Shown piece after piece: positions 40,516 to 47,432 of a DNA stretch of 51,844 nt. Positions within the stretch are counted from its first letter, which is position 1. Every line of letters begins with the position of its first letter. The notes under the pieces were generated by a model. It was not told the DNA's origin and did no database searches. It saw nothing but the letters and a program-made list of their open reading frames with translations. Source of the DNA: Humibacillus sp. DSM 29435 (GTDB lineage Bacteria > Actinomycetota > Actinomycetes > Actinomycetales > Dermatophilaceae); assembly GCF_001758225.1 (NCBI RefSeq), contig NZ_MAST01000024.1, positions 1-51,844 on the forward strand, in the 5' to 3' direction. Position numbers and translations under genes: made by a program.

Positions 40516-40630
40516 GAGACGGTGGCGCGTGAGACGGTGGCGGCAGGGCACCGAGTCATGGTGGCACGGCTGCAGATGCTCGGCTCAGGTCAAACCTTCA
40601 CCGTGAGGTGGAGGTTGAGATCTCTGCGCC

Positions 40631-41050
40631 TCAGATAGCCCGACGCTGACTGTCGGGGACTGGCGCGGCCCACCGCCGACCAGACTCGACAACGGCGCGC
40701 GCGCGGCTCGCGGTGTCGTGGTCGACCAGCCCCACCGCGGCGAGGATGGACACGGCTCGCCGCTCGGCGCGGTCGAGCACGACTGAGTCAGGCGGGTTCA
40801 GGCCGGCCTGCGTGGTCGGCTCGGTTCCCAGGGAGTCATCGGTCCCGAGGGTGCCGAGGGTGCCGAGGGTGCCGAGGGCGCCGAGGGTGCCGGGGGTGCC
40901 GGGGGTACCGGACGACCCCGCGACCCCGAGGCGGTGCGGCGCCGGCGGCTCGTTCCTCGTCGGGAACGGAAGCTGGGTCAGGGCAGTCACGACGCAGTCA
41001 GCGCAGTGAAGCTCTCGTACCGGGCAGGTCTGGCAGTCGACGATCATCAT
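40631..41050 (-). CDS. hypothetical protein with N-terminal CxxC pairs
   Basis: A 139-residue protein that I do not recognise by function. It opens with MMIVDCQTCPVRELHCADC (two CxxC pairs, a likely zinc or Fe-S site), has a central Gly-Thr-Pro-Leu repeat encoded by eight 9-bp units, and ends in a helical segment VLDRAERRAVSILAAVGLVD. In other actinomycetes a protein with a similar Cys-rich start follows an NlpC/P60 endopeptidase gene, but that is not present here. A ribosome binding site GAGAGGA precedes the ATG. The Cys-rich head and helical tail look like fixed parts, with the repeat as a variable linker. Confidence 0.72.
   Translation of the reverse strand: MMIVDCQTCPVRELHCADCVVTALTQLPFPTRNEPPAPHRLGVAGSSGTPGTPGTLGALGTLGTLGTLGTDDSLGTEPTTQAGLNPPDSVVLDRAERRAVSILAAVGLVDHDTASRARAVVESGRRWAAPVPDSQRRAI
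40841..40912. repeat. 9-bp tandem repeat (x8)
   Basis: Eight head-to-tail 9-bp units, consensus GGTGCCGAG (the outer ones degenerate to GGTCCCGAG and GGTACCGGA), encode the linker of the CxxC protein. It is the longest array of its kind in the window. Confidence 0.88.
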
Positions 41051-41253
41051 GGTGGGTTCACGTCCTCTCTCTGATCTTGCCTTGATCTGTTGTGGCAGAC
41101 GCTACGAGCCACCACCGACAGCCGGCCTCCGCCGGCTGCCTGGTCACCGGACCCGAGGCGGCGCTGCCGCTACCGCCATGTCATGCTTTGCACCGACTTC
41201 CCCGCCGCCACCGCTCCGAGCTGAGTGGCGGCCCCCTCATCTGGAGACACTTC

Positions 41254-42009
41254 ATGCGACGACCTCTTGCCACCTCCCTCATCGCTGCGGGGGCCGGGAT
41301 TGCCTCGACACTGCTGGTTACTCCGACCGCCGTGGCCTCACCCGTGGCGGAGGACGCATCCGCAGTGGCGGTCGTCACCGCCGAGTGGAGCATGCAGAGC
41401 CGAGGAGTCACGGTTCCCGACCCCGGATCGGGCCTGACCCTCAAGCTGAGCGGCTCATGGTCTGCCCTTCCGGGGCAGGTTCGCTTCGGCGCCGACGGAG
41501 CCAGGGGCCTGGCGCTCACAGACGATGTCGGCAGGCTCAGCCCCCGAAAGGCAGATTTCGCTGTGGTCGCCGCCTTCACCACGGCAACGGTTCCCACCAC
41601 CGGGGGCTACTCGTCGAACGTGGTTCAGAAGGGCCTCTTCGGGACGGGCGGCCAGTGGAAGATGCAGCTGCACCCCAGCAAGCAGTGGGGAACGCTCGCC
41701 GAATGTCGGTTCGAGGGTGACAAGGGGTCGGTGATCGTGCGTGACGGCCGGAACAGCCGGCTCGACGACGGTCGCTCGCACGTCGTGGCCTGCTGGCGTA
41801 GCGGCTCACGTCTCGGCGTCACGGTGGACGGGCACAAGACGCTCGTTTCGCGGAGCGTCGGGAAGATCGCTCCGCAGACAGGAGTGACGGTGGCCAACCA
41901 GAGCACCGCGGGGAGCGTCGGAGACCAGTTCAACGGCTCGATCAGCTGCGTCGTGGTGGCGATCGGCCCCAGATCCTTGGCTCGCGCGCAGTCCCGATCC
42001 GGCTGCTGA
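41254..42009 (+). CDS. secreted LamG/concanavalin A-like domain protein
   Basis: A 251-residue protein with a signal peptide (MRRPLATSLIAAGAGIASTL, then LVTPTAVASPV with a likely cleavage after VAS) and a mature part whose pattern is that of a LamG-like jelly-roll: WSMQSRGVTVPDPGSG, FAVVAAFTTATVPTTGGY, NVVQKGLFGTGGQWKMQLH, GRSHVVACWRSGSRLGVTVD and TVANQSTAGSVGDQFNGSI. Two Cys (CRF and CWR) could form a disulphide. Such domains bind sugars or surface polymers; no catalytic part is present. The ATG follows GGAG by 8 bp. It lies 58 bp before the exonuclease gene, but function links are unclear. Confidence 0.75.
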   Translation: MRRPLATSLIAAGAGIASTLLVTPTAVASPVAEDASAVAVVTAEWSMQSRGVTVPDPGSGLTLKLSGSWSALPGQVRFGADGARGLALTDDVGRLSPRKADFAVVAAFTTATVPTTGGYSSNVVQKGLFGTGGQWKMQLHPSKQWGTLAECRFEGDKGSVIVRDGRNSRLDDGRSHVVACWRSGSRLGVTVDGHKTLVSRSVGKIAPQTGVTVANQSTAGSVGDQFNGSISCVVVAIGPRSLARAQSRSGC

Positions 42010-42067
42010 CCCTGGTTCACGGCCGCGCCTTCGCAGCGTTGTCGCCGGTGCGTCCTACGGTCTGAGC

Positions 42068-43834
42068 ATGAAGGCGATCCAGTCGACGTTCGACGACCTC
42101 GGCACTGCACTGGCCGACGTCACGTTTGTCGTGGTCGACCTCGAGACCACCGGCGGTAGCCCCGACCACTGCGGTATCACCGAGATCGGGGCCGTCAAGG
42201 TTCGCGGCGGAATGGTGCAGGGTGAGTTCCAGACCCTCGTCAACCCCGCTGAGCCGATCCCGGCGTTCATCTCCGTGCTCACCGGCATCACCGATGCCAT
42301 GGTGGCGCAGTCCCCCCGCATCGAGACCGCTGTGCCGGCGTTCCTGGAGTTCGCTGCCGGCTCCGTGCTCGTGGCGCACAACGCCGGCTTCGACATCGGT
42401 TTTCTCAAGGCGGCCGCTCGGCGCGTCGGGGTGCCCTGGCCGAGCTTTCGGGTGCTCGACACCCTGCACCTGGCTCGACACCTCGTGGGCCGCGACGAGT
42501 CACCGAACCACAAGCTGGGCTCGCTCGCCCACGTCTTCAGCGCCACGACCACCCCCGACCACCGGGCCCTGCACGACGCAAGAGCCACCGTCGACGTGCT
42601 CCACGGGCTCATCGAGCGGGTCGGCAACCTCGGCGTCCACACCCTCGAAGAGCTGGCGAGCTACACCTCCCGGGTCACTCCCGACCAGCGTCGCAAACGG
42701 TTCCTGGCCGAGTCGTTGCCCAACGCGCCCGGGGTCTACCTGTTCAAGGACGCCGAGCGCCGAGTGCTCTATGTCGGAACCAGCCGAGACGTGCGCACCC
42801 GTGTGCGCACGTACTTCACGGCATCCGAGACCCGCTCCCGGATGGCCGACATGGTGCGCCTGTCGCACGCTGTGGAGGCCGTCGTCTGCCAGACTCCCCT
42901 CGAGGCGCAGGTTCGTGAGCTACGCCTCATCGACGAACATCAGCCCCGCTTCAACCGTCGCTCGAAGCGCAACCGCAAGGCGTGCTGGGTCAAGCTCACC
43001 CGCGAACGGTTTCCGCGGCTGTCGCTCGTGCGCCAGGTTCGCGACGACGGCGCCCACTACATCGGCCCGTTCCGCTCACGCGTCACCGCCCAGGCGGCCA
43101 TCGACGCCGTGCACGAGGTGATCCCGCTTCGGCAGTGCACCCAACGGTTGTCCGGCAACGAGTCCCCCTGCGCTCTCGCCGACCTGGGTCGGTGCGGGGC
43201 TCCCTGCACCGGGGCACAGTCCGAGCGTGAGTACGCCGTCGTCGCCGCACGCGCTTCGGCCCTGTTCACCGGCGACGCGAGGCCCGGCGCGCACCTGCTG
43301 CGGGCTCGGCTCGAGGCCCTGGCCTCCCAGGAACGGTTCGAGGATGCCGCCAAGGTGCGCGACCGGTTCGTGCAGCTCGTCCGAGGAGCCGCCAGGGCTC
43401 AGCGGCTCGACCCTTTGCTGCACACCGCCGAGATGGTCGCCGCCCGGGCCCGCGTCGAGGGCGGTTGGGAGCTGGTCACCATTCGCTACGGACGACTCGC
43501 AGGAACCGTCCTGAGCCCGCGCGGCGCCGACCCGATGGTCTACGTCGCCACGATGCTGGCGACGGCCGAGGTCGTGGCGGTCTCCTCTCGTGCCGACCCG
43601 GCCGCCCTCACCGAGGAGACCGAGCTGTTGCTGCGTTGGCTCGAGCAGCCTGGAGTGCGCATCGTCGACATCGACGGAGCCTGGACCTGCCCGATAGGCG
43701 GGGCCGGCTCGGTGCGCCACGAGCTCGAGCCGGCCATCGCTGCGGCTGCCGATGCGGCGGCGGAGGTCGTCGGCTTCGACGGCGAGCGAGGATCGGCCCT
43801 GGGGCATCGGTCGGGCTGGCGGGCCGCTGGATGA
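42068..43834 (+). CDS. DEDDh exonuclease fused to a UvrC-like GIY-YIG nuclease
   Basis: A 588-residue fusion. The N-terminal half is a DnaQ/epsilon-type 3'-5' exonuclease with the DEDDh residues in VVVDLETTGGSP, HNAGFDIGF and HRALHDARATVDVL (about residues 20-180). The C-terminal half starts with a GIY-YIG domain (PGVYLFKDAERRVLYVGTSR, about 222-241) and continues with a Cys cluster (CALADLGRCGAPC) and a UvrB-interaction helix (SQERFEDAAKVRDRFVQL), as in the first half of UvrC. The UvrC C-terminal RNase H-like nuclease is absent. This is the actinobacterial Rv2191-type protein of DNA repair. No strong ribosome binding site is seen before the ATG. Confidence 0.9.
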   Translation: MKAIQSTFDDLGTALADVTFVVVDLETTGGSPDHCGITEIGAVKVRGGMVQGEFQTLVNPAEPIPAFISVLTGITDAMVAQSPRIETAVPAFLEFAAGSVLVAHNAGFDIGFLKAAARRVGVPWPSFRVLDTLHLARHLVGRDESPNHKLGSLAHVFSATTTPDHRALHDARATVDVLHGLIERVGNLGVHTLEELASYTSRVTPDQRRKRFLAESLPNAPGVYLFKDAERRVLYVGTSRDVRTRVRTYFTASETRSRMADMVRLSHAVEAVVCQTPLEAQVRELRLIDEHQPRFNRRSKRNRKACWVKLTRERFPRLSLVRQVRDDGAHYIGPFRSRVTAQAAIDAVHEVIPLRQCTQRLSGNESPCALADLGRCGAPCTGAQSEREYAVVAARASALFTGDARPGAHLLRARLEALASQERFEDAAKVRDRFVQLVRGAARAQRLDPLLHTAEMVAARARVEGGWELVTIRYGRLAGTVLSPRGADPMVYVATMLATAEVVAVSSRADPAALTEETELLLRWLEQPGVRIVDIDGAWTCPIGGAGSVRHELEPAIAAAADAAAEVVGFDGERGSALGHRSGWRAAG

Positions 43835-43883
43835 CGTTCTGGCGGCCACCCGCCGTGACAGTGGCTCTCGCAAGACGGCCCGG

Positions 43884-43889
43884 TAGGGT
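43884..43889 (+). promoter_or_regulatory. -10 box of the Lrp/AsnC-type gene, probably leaderless
   Basis: TAGGGT fits TANNNT and is exactly 6 bp before the GTG at 43896; no ribosome binding site lies between. Confidence 0.55.
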
Positions 43890-43895
43890 GGGCCC

Positions 43896-44180
43896 GTGAT
43901 CACCGCCATCGTCATGATCAGCTGCGAGGTCGACCGGATCCCTGAGGTCGCGGAAGCCATCGCGAACATCCCGCAGGTCTCGGAGGTCTACTCGGTCACG
44001 GGCGACGCCGACCTGATCGCGATGGTGCGCGTGCGCGCGCACGACGAGTTCGCCGAAGTGATCGCCGACCACCTGAACAAGGTTGAGGGAGTTGTCGGCA
44101 CCTCGACGCACATCGCCTTTCGCACCTACTCCGCCCACGACCTCGAGGCAGCCTTCAGCCTCGGCCTCGAAGGCGCCTGA
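43896..44180 (+). CDS. Lrp/AsnC ligand-binding domain protein
   Basis: A 94-residue stand-alone RAM (regulation of amino acid metabolism) domain, which binds amino acids or other small ligands and forms multimers. It lacks the helix-turn-helix found in full Lrp/AsnC regulators. Sequence: IVMISCEVDRIPEVAEAIAN, then VYSVTGDADLIAMVRVRAHD and LNKVEGVVGTSTHIAFRTY, all typical of the domain. In other actinomycetes such single-domain proteins lie by trpD and the cytochrome oxidase genes. Its partner is unknown. The stop codon lies inside the loop of a bidirectional terminator shared with trpD. Confidence 0.9.
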   Translation: MITAIVMISCEVDRIPEVAEAIANIPQVSEVYSVTGDADLIAMVRVRAHDEFAEVIADHLNKVEGVVGTSTHIAFRTYSAHDLEAAFSLGLEGA

Positions 44181-44189
44181 CCTTCGAGG
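44165..44189. terminator. bidirectional terminator overlapping two stop codons
   Basis: CCTCGAAGG (44165-44173) and CCTTCGAGG (44181-44189) form a perfect 9-bp stem with a 7-base loop. The loop contains the TGA of the Lrp-type gene, and the stem ends one base before the trpD stop, so both convergent transcripts end here. Confidence 0.7.
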
Positions 44190-45242
44190 TCAGCGGTGCG
44201 TAGCCTCGACCCAGCGGTGCACCAGCCGGGTCGCGGCGCCGCTGTCGATGGCCTGTTCGGCCACCCGCATCCCCGCGGCCAGGTCGCGGTCGAAGTCGGC
44301 CGGTGCGGGCCCCGAGTCGGCCCTTGTGAGGGCTACCGCGATACCTGCGTTGAGCACCACCGCATCTCGCACCGTGCCCCGCTCACCCGCGAAGACCCGC
44401 AGCACCACGTCGGCGTTGAACGCCGCGTCGCCGCCACGGAGCTCTTCGACTGGATGCAGCTCGAGCCCCACGCGCGTCGGATCGACCTCGCGCTCGGTGA
44501 CCTGGCCGCCGCGTACCCACCAGACGTGCGTCGTGGTCGAGACGGTCACCTCGTCGAGCCCGTCGTCGCCACGGAACACCGCGGCATCCTTGCCCCTGCT
44601 CGCGAAGACCCCCGCCAACAGGGGGGCCATGCGCGCGTCAGCACAGCCGACCGCGGCGAACGTCGGCTGAGCGGGGTTGGTCAGTGGCCCGAGGAAGTTG
44701 AAGGCAGTGCCGATACCGAGGTCTCGGCGGGCCACGGCGGTGTGCCGGAACCCGGGGTGAAAGGTCTGCGCGAAGCAGAAGGTGATGCCGGCCTCGCGCA
44801 CCACCTCCGCCACCCGTGCGGGTGAGAGGGCGAGGTCGATCCCCAACGACTCGAGCACGTCGGCGGAACCCGAGCTCGACGACGCCGCCCGGTTGCCGTG
44901 CTTGACGACCCGGATGCCGGCGGCCGCGGCGACCATCGAGGCCATCGTGGAGATATTGACGGTATGGGCGCGGTCACCCCCGGTGCCGACGATGTCGAGG
45001 CTCGGCTCCTGCACCTCGATGCGGTTCGCGTGCGCGAGCATCTGCTCGGCCAGACCGTGCATCTCCTCAACGCGCTCCCCCTTGGCCCGCAGACCGATGA
45101 GAAAGCCGGCCACCTGCGCGGGGGTCGCCTCCCCCGCCATGATCTGCGCCATGGCCCACTCGCTCGCGCCGCGGCCGAGGTCATGTCCGTCGATGAGGTC
45201 AGAGAGCAGGGTGGGCCAGGTGACCTGCTCGGGGGTGCCCAC
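44190..45242 (-). CDS. trpD: anthranilate phosphoribosyltransferase
   Basis: A 350-residue enzyme of tryptophan synthesis that joins anthranilate to phosphoribosyl pyrophosphate. Characteristic parts are the DIVGTGGDRAHTVNISTMAS loop (PRPP binding), VVKHGNRAASSSSGSADVLE, HPGFRHTAVARRDLGIGTAF and FNFLGPLTNPA. The GTG start lies 4 bp after the stop of the receiver-like gene, so the two are translated one after the other. Length is normal. M. tuberculosis has trpD (Rv2192c) in the same orientation beside the exonuclease/UvrC-like gene and ctaE. No attenuator or leader peptide was seen. Confidence 0.94.
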   Translation of the reverse strand: MGTPEQVTWPTLLSDLIDGHDLGRGASEWAMAQIMAGEATPAQVAGFLIGLRAKGERVEEMHGLAEQMLAHANRIEVQEPSLDIVGTGGDRAHTVNISTMASMVAAAAGIRVVKHGNRAASSSSGSADVLESLGIDLALSPARVAEVVREAGITFCFAQTFHPGFRHTAVARRDLGIGTAFNFLGPLTNPAQPTFAAVGCADARMAPLLAGVFASRGKDAAVFRGDDGLDEVTVSTTTHVWWVRGGQVTEREVDPTRVGLELHPVEELRGGDAAFNADVVLRVFAGERGTVRDAVVLNAGIAVALTRADSGPAPADFDRDLAAGMRVAEQAIDSGAATRLVHRWVEATHR

Positions 45243-45246
45243 GGGG

Positions 45247-45714
45247 TCAGCCCGTGGGCGCGGCCGTGCGCGCGAGCGTCGCGATGGCCGACGTGAGCGC
45301 GATCGGGTCGATCGGGTGCGGAACGGCGAGGTCGGCCTGCGACCAGGCAGCCAGCCAGCTGTCCTGGGGGCGACCGGTCAGCACGATGATGGCCGGGCAG
45401 TCGAAGATCTCGTTCTTCAGCTGTCGGGCCAGCCCGAGGCCGCCGACCTTGGCCGCCTCCCCGTCGAGCACGAGGATGTCGAAGCGATCGTGGTCAGCAG
45501 CGTCGATGACTGCATCGGCCGTGGCGCACTCGTGCCAACGGACGATCTCGACGTCGCGCGCCGGGCGGCGCCCCGCTGCGGCGCGCACGGCGTCGCGGGT
45601 CGTGTAGTCGTCGCTGTAGAGCAGGATCGAGACCCGGTGCGGCGGCGCGGCCGTGGTCGCCGTGGTGAGCTCGGTGGAGGGGCCGCCGGCGGCGCTGACG
45701 TTCGAGTCGGTCAT
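45247..45714 (-). CDS. receiver-like (pseudo-receiver) protein upstream of trpD
   Basis: A 155-residue protein with a lone response-regulator receiver fold: VSILLYSDDYTTRDAV (acidic pair), the phosphoacceptor position in FDILVLDGEAAK, the switch Thr in IIVLTGRPQDS, then AVPHPIDPIALTS. The last motif normally holds the invariant Lys (KPF), here replaced by His, so phosphotransfer may be altered or lost. The N-terminal 25 residues are disordered. No DNA-binding domain is attached. A TAGCAT -10 box lies 6 bp before the ATG. It may bind partners such as the cytochrome or tryptophan enzymes beside it, but nothing in the sequence shows which. Confidence 0.78.
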   Translation of the reverse strand: MTDSNVSAAGGPSTELTTATTAAPPHRVSILLYSDDYTTRDAVRAAAGRRPARDVEIVRWHECATADAVIDAADHDRFDILVLDGEAAKVGGLGLARQLKNEIFDCPAIIVLTGRPQDSWLAAWSQADLAVPHPIDPIALTSAIATLARTAAPTG

Positions 45715-45720
45715 GCGGTG

Positions 45721-45726
45721 ATGCTA
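45721..45726 (-). promoter_or_regulatory. -10 box of the receiver-trpD operon, probably leaderless
   Basis: TAGCAT (minus strand) lies 6 bp before the ATG at 45714. Confidence 0.55.
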
Positions 45727-45811
45727 CCGGGCAGCCGGTCGCCACCGGGTCGACGGGCCTCCTATGCGGGAACGCGTGTCGGAATCATCACGAAACCTCG
45801 ACAGGTACGCG

Positions 45812-45858
45812 CTGACCGGGGGGTCAGTCGCGCACCGCAGGGTGAATGTGGCCATAAT
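45812..45858 (+). promoter_or_regulatory. ctaE promoter region with operator-like dyad
   Basis: CTGACC-GGGG-GGTCAG (45812-45827) is a perfect 6-bp dyad, and CATAAT (45853-45858) is a likely -10 box 7 bp before the ctaE GTG. The dyad lies around the -35 position, where a repressor or activator could act. No regulator is known from this sequence. Confidence 0.45.
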
Positions 45859-45865
45859 AGGAAGC

Positions 45866-46519
45866 GTGTCGACAGCATCCACGCTTCCCCCCAGCGCAGT
45901 CGTGAGTACGCCCGCCCACGGGCCGGCCACTCGCCCCAACATGGTCGCCGTAGGCACCATCGTCTGGCTCTCGAGCGAGCTGATGTTCTTCGCCGGCGTT
46001 TTCGCCGTCTACTTCCAGCTGCGCTCGGTGCGTGCTGACCTGTGGGCCGAGCAGACGGCCAAGCTCAACGTCACCTTCGCGGCCATCAACGCGACCGTGC
46101 TGGTGATCTCCTCGGTGTGGTGCCAGCTCGGGGTCTGGAAGGCCGAGCGGGGTCAGAAGGCGCGCACCGGCAGCCTGCTCGACCTCAAGAGCTGGGGCAT
46201 GCGCGAGTGGTACGTGCTCACCTACCTCTTCGGTGCCTTCTTCATCGCCGGCCAGGTGATGGAGTACGCCGAGCTCACCCACGAGAACGTCACCCTGAGC
46301 TCCGACGCCTACGGGTCGATCTTCTACATGGCGACCGGCCTGCACGGCATCCACGTCACCGGCGGCCTCATCGCCTTCCTGCTGATCATCGCGCGCACGT
46401 TCACGACCAAGCGCTACACGCACGCCAACGCCACCGGCGCGGTCGTCACCTCCTACTACTGGCACTTCGTCGACGTGGTCTGGATCGCGCTCTTCATCAC
46501 GATCTACATCCTCAAGTGA
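45866..46519 (+). CDS. ctaE: cytochrome c oxidase subunit III (aa3 type)
   Basis: A 217-residue inner subunit of cytochrome aa3 oxidase with five membrane helices ([80 protein letters not shown] and the last [20 protein letters not shown]). HGIHVTGG and YWHFVDVVW are family signatures. It starts at GTG 45866, giving [13 protein letters not shown]; the frame is open further upstream but a -10 box is 7 bp before this start. It heads the ctaE-qcrC-qcrA-qcrB gene order, the same as Rv2193-Rv2196, for the bcc-aa3 supercomplex. Confidence 0.93.
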   Translation: MSTASTLPPSAVVSTPAHGPATRPNMVAVGTIVWLSSELMFFAGVFAVYFQLRSVRADLWAEQTAKLNVTFAAINATVLVISSVWCQLGVWKAERGQKARTGSLLDLKSWGMREWYVLTYLFGAFFIAGQVMEYAELTHENVTLSSDAYGSIFYMATGLHGIHVTGGLIAFLLIIARTFTTKRYTHANATGAVVTSYYWHFVDVVWIALFITIYILK

Positions 46520-46607
46520 CTCTGACCACGACCGACCGGCACGACCCGAGCCACCAGCCCCGCCGCCAGAACAGCACCCCAACCCGCACGGACGACAGGA
46601 CGACTCA

Positions 46608-47432
46608 GTGAAAGCCTTGGCCGCTCGCCGCCGACACCCCGCAGCCATCGCCGTGCTGATCCTGCTCGGCCTCCTCGTGACGGGCGGGGCATACTCGTTC
46701 CTCGCCCCCAAGCAGGCTCAAGCCACCTCGGTCACGGCCGACTCGGTGGCCACCGGCAAGAAGCTCTTCCTCGCCAACTGTGCGTCCTGTCACGGTCTCA
46801 ACGCGCAGGGCACCGCTTCGGGGCCCTCGCTGGTCGGCGTCGGCGCCGCCTCGGTCGACTTCCAGGTCGGAACCGGTCGGATGCCGCTCGCCGGCCCCGC
46901 AGTGCAGGCGCCCCAGAACAAGGTGAAGTTCGACGAGGAGCAGATCTCGGCGCTGGCGGCCTACGTCGCCACGCTCGGGCCCGGGCCGGCGGTTCCCGAC
47001 GGCGAGTACACGACCCCCATCGTTCCCGGTGACGAGAAGGCAGCCGGCCAGAGCCTGACCAACAGTGAACGCATCGCCCGAGGCGGCGAGATCTTCCGGG
47101 TCAACTGCGCGATGTGCCACAACTTCGCGGGCGCCGGCGGCGCCTTGACCCGCGGTAAGTACGCTCCGGCCCTCACGGGGGTCACGCCGACCCACATCTA
47201 CGAGGCCATGGTCACCGGCCCCCAGTCGATGCCGGTCTTCAACGACACGAACATCACCCCCGCCGGCAAGCAGGAGGTCATCTCCTACCTCGATGCCATC
47301 GACAACCAGACGAACGTCGGAGGCATGACCTTGGGCAACCTCGGGCCGGTCTCGGAAGGTCTCTTCGCGTGGATCTTCCTGCTCGGCCTGATGATCGCCT
47401 CGGCCGTCTGGCTCGGAAAGAAGGCAGCATGA
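46608..47432 (+). CDS. qcrC: cytochrome bc1 complex c-type cytochrome subunit
   Basis: A 274-residue dihaem cytochrome c. An N-terminal membrane helix (IAVLILLGLLVTGGAYSFLA) precedes two CxxCH haem sites, CASCH (58-62) and CAMCH (167-171), each in a cytochrome c fold with later Met ligands (GRMPLAG and PQSMPVF). A C-terminal helix (GLFAWIFLLGLMIASAVWL) anchors it. Two haems in one subunit are typical of actinobacteria, where this protein replaces a mobile cytochrome c and passes electrons directly to the oxidase. GTG follows AGGACG; the stop overlaps qcrA in ATGA. Confidence 0.94.
   Translation: MKALAARRRHPAAIAVLILLGLLVTGGAYSFLAPKQAQATSVTADSVATGKKLFLANCASCHGLNAQGTASGPSLVGVGAASVDFQVGTGRMPLAGPAVQAPQNKVKFDEEQISALAAYVATLGPGPAVPDGEYTTPIVPGDEKAAGQSLTNSERIARGGEIFRVNCAMCHNFAGAGGALTRGKYAPALTGVTPTHIYEAMVTGPQSMPVFNDTNITPAGKQEVISYLDAIDNQTNVGGMTLGNLGPVSEGLFAWIFLLGLMIASAVWLGKKAA

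Noticed and set aside
20817-40912. Repeat arrays as possible CRISPR
   Set aside because: The units are 9-15 bp, directly adjacent without spacers, and no cas gene is present.
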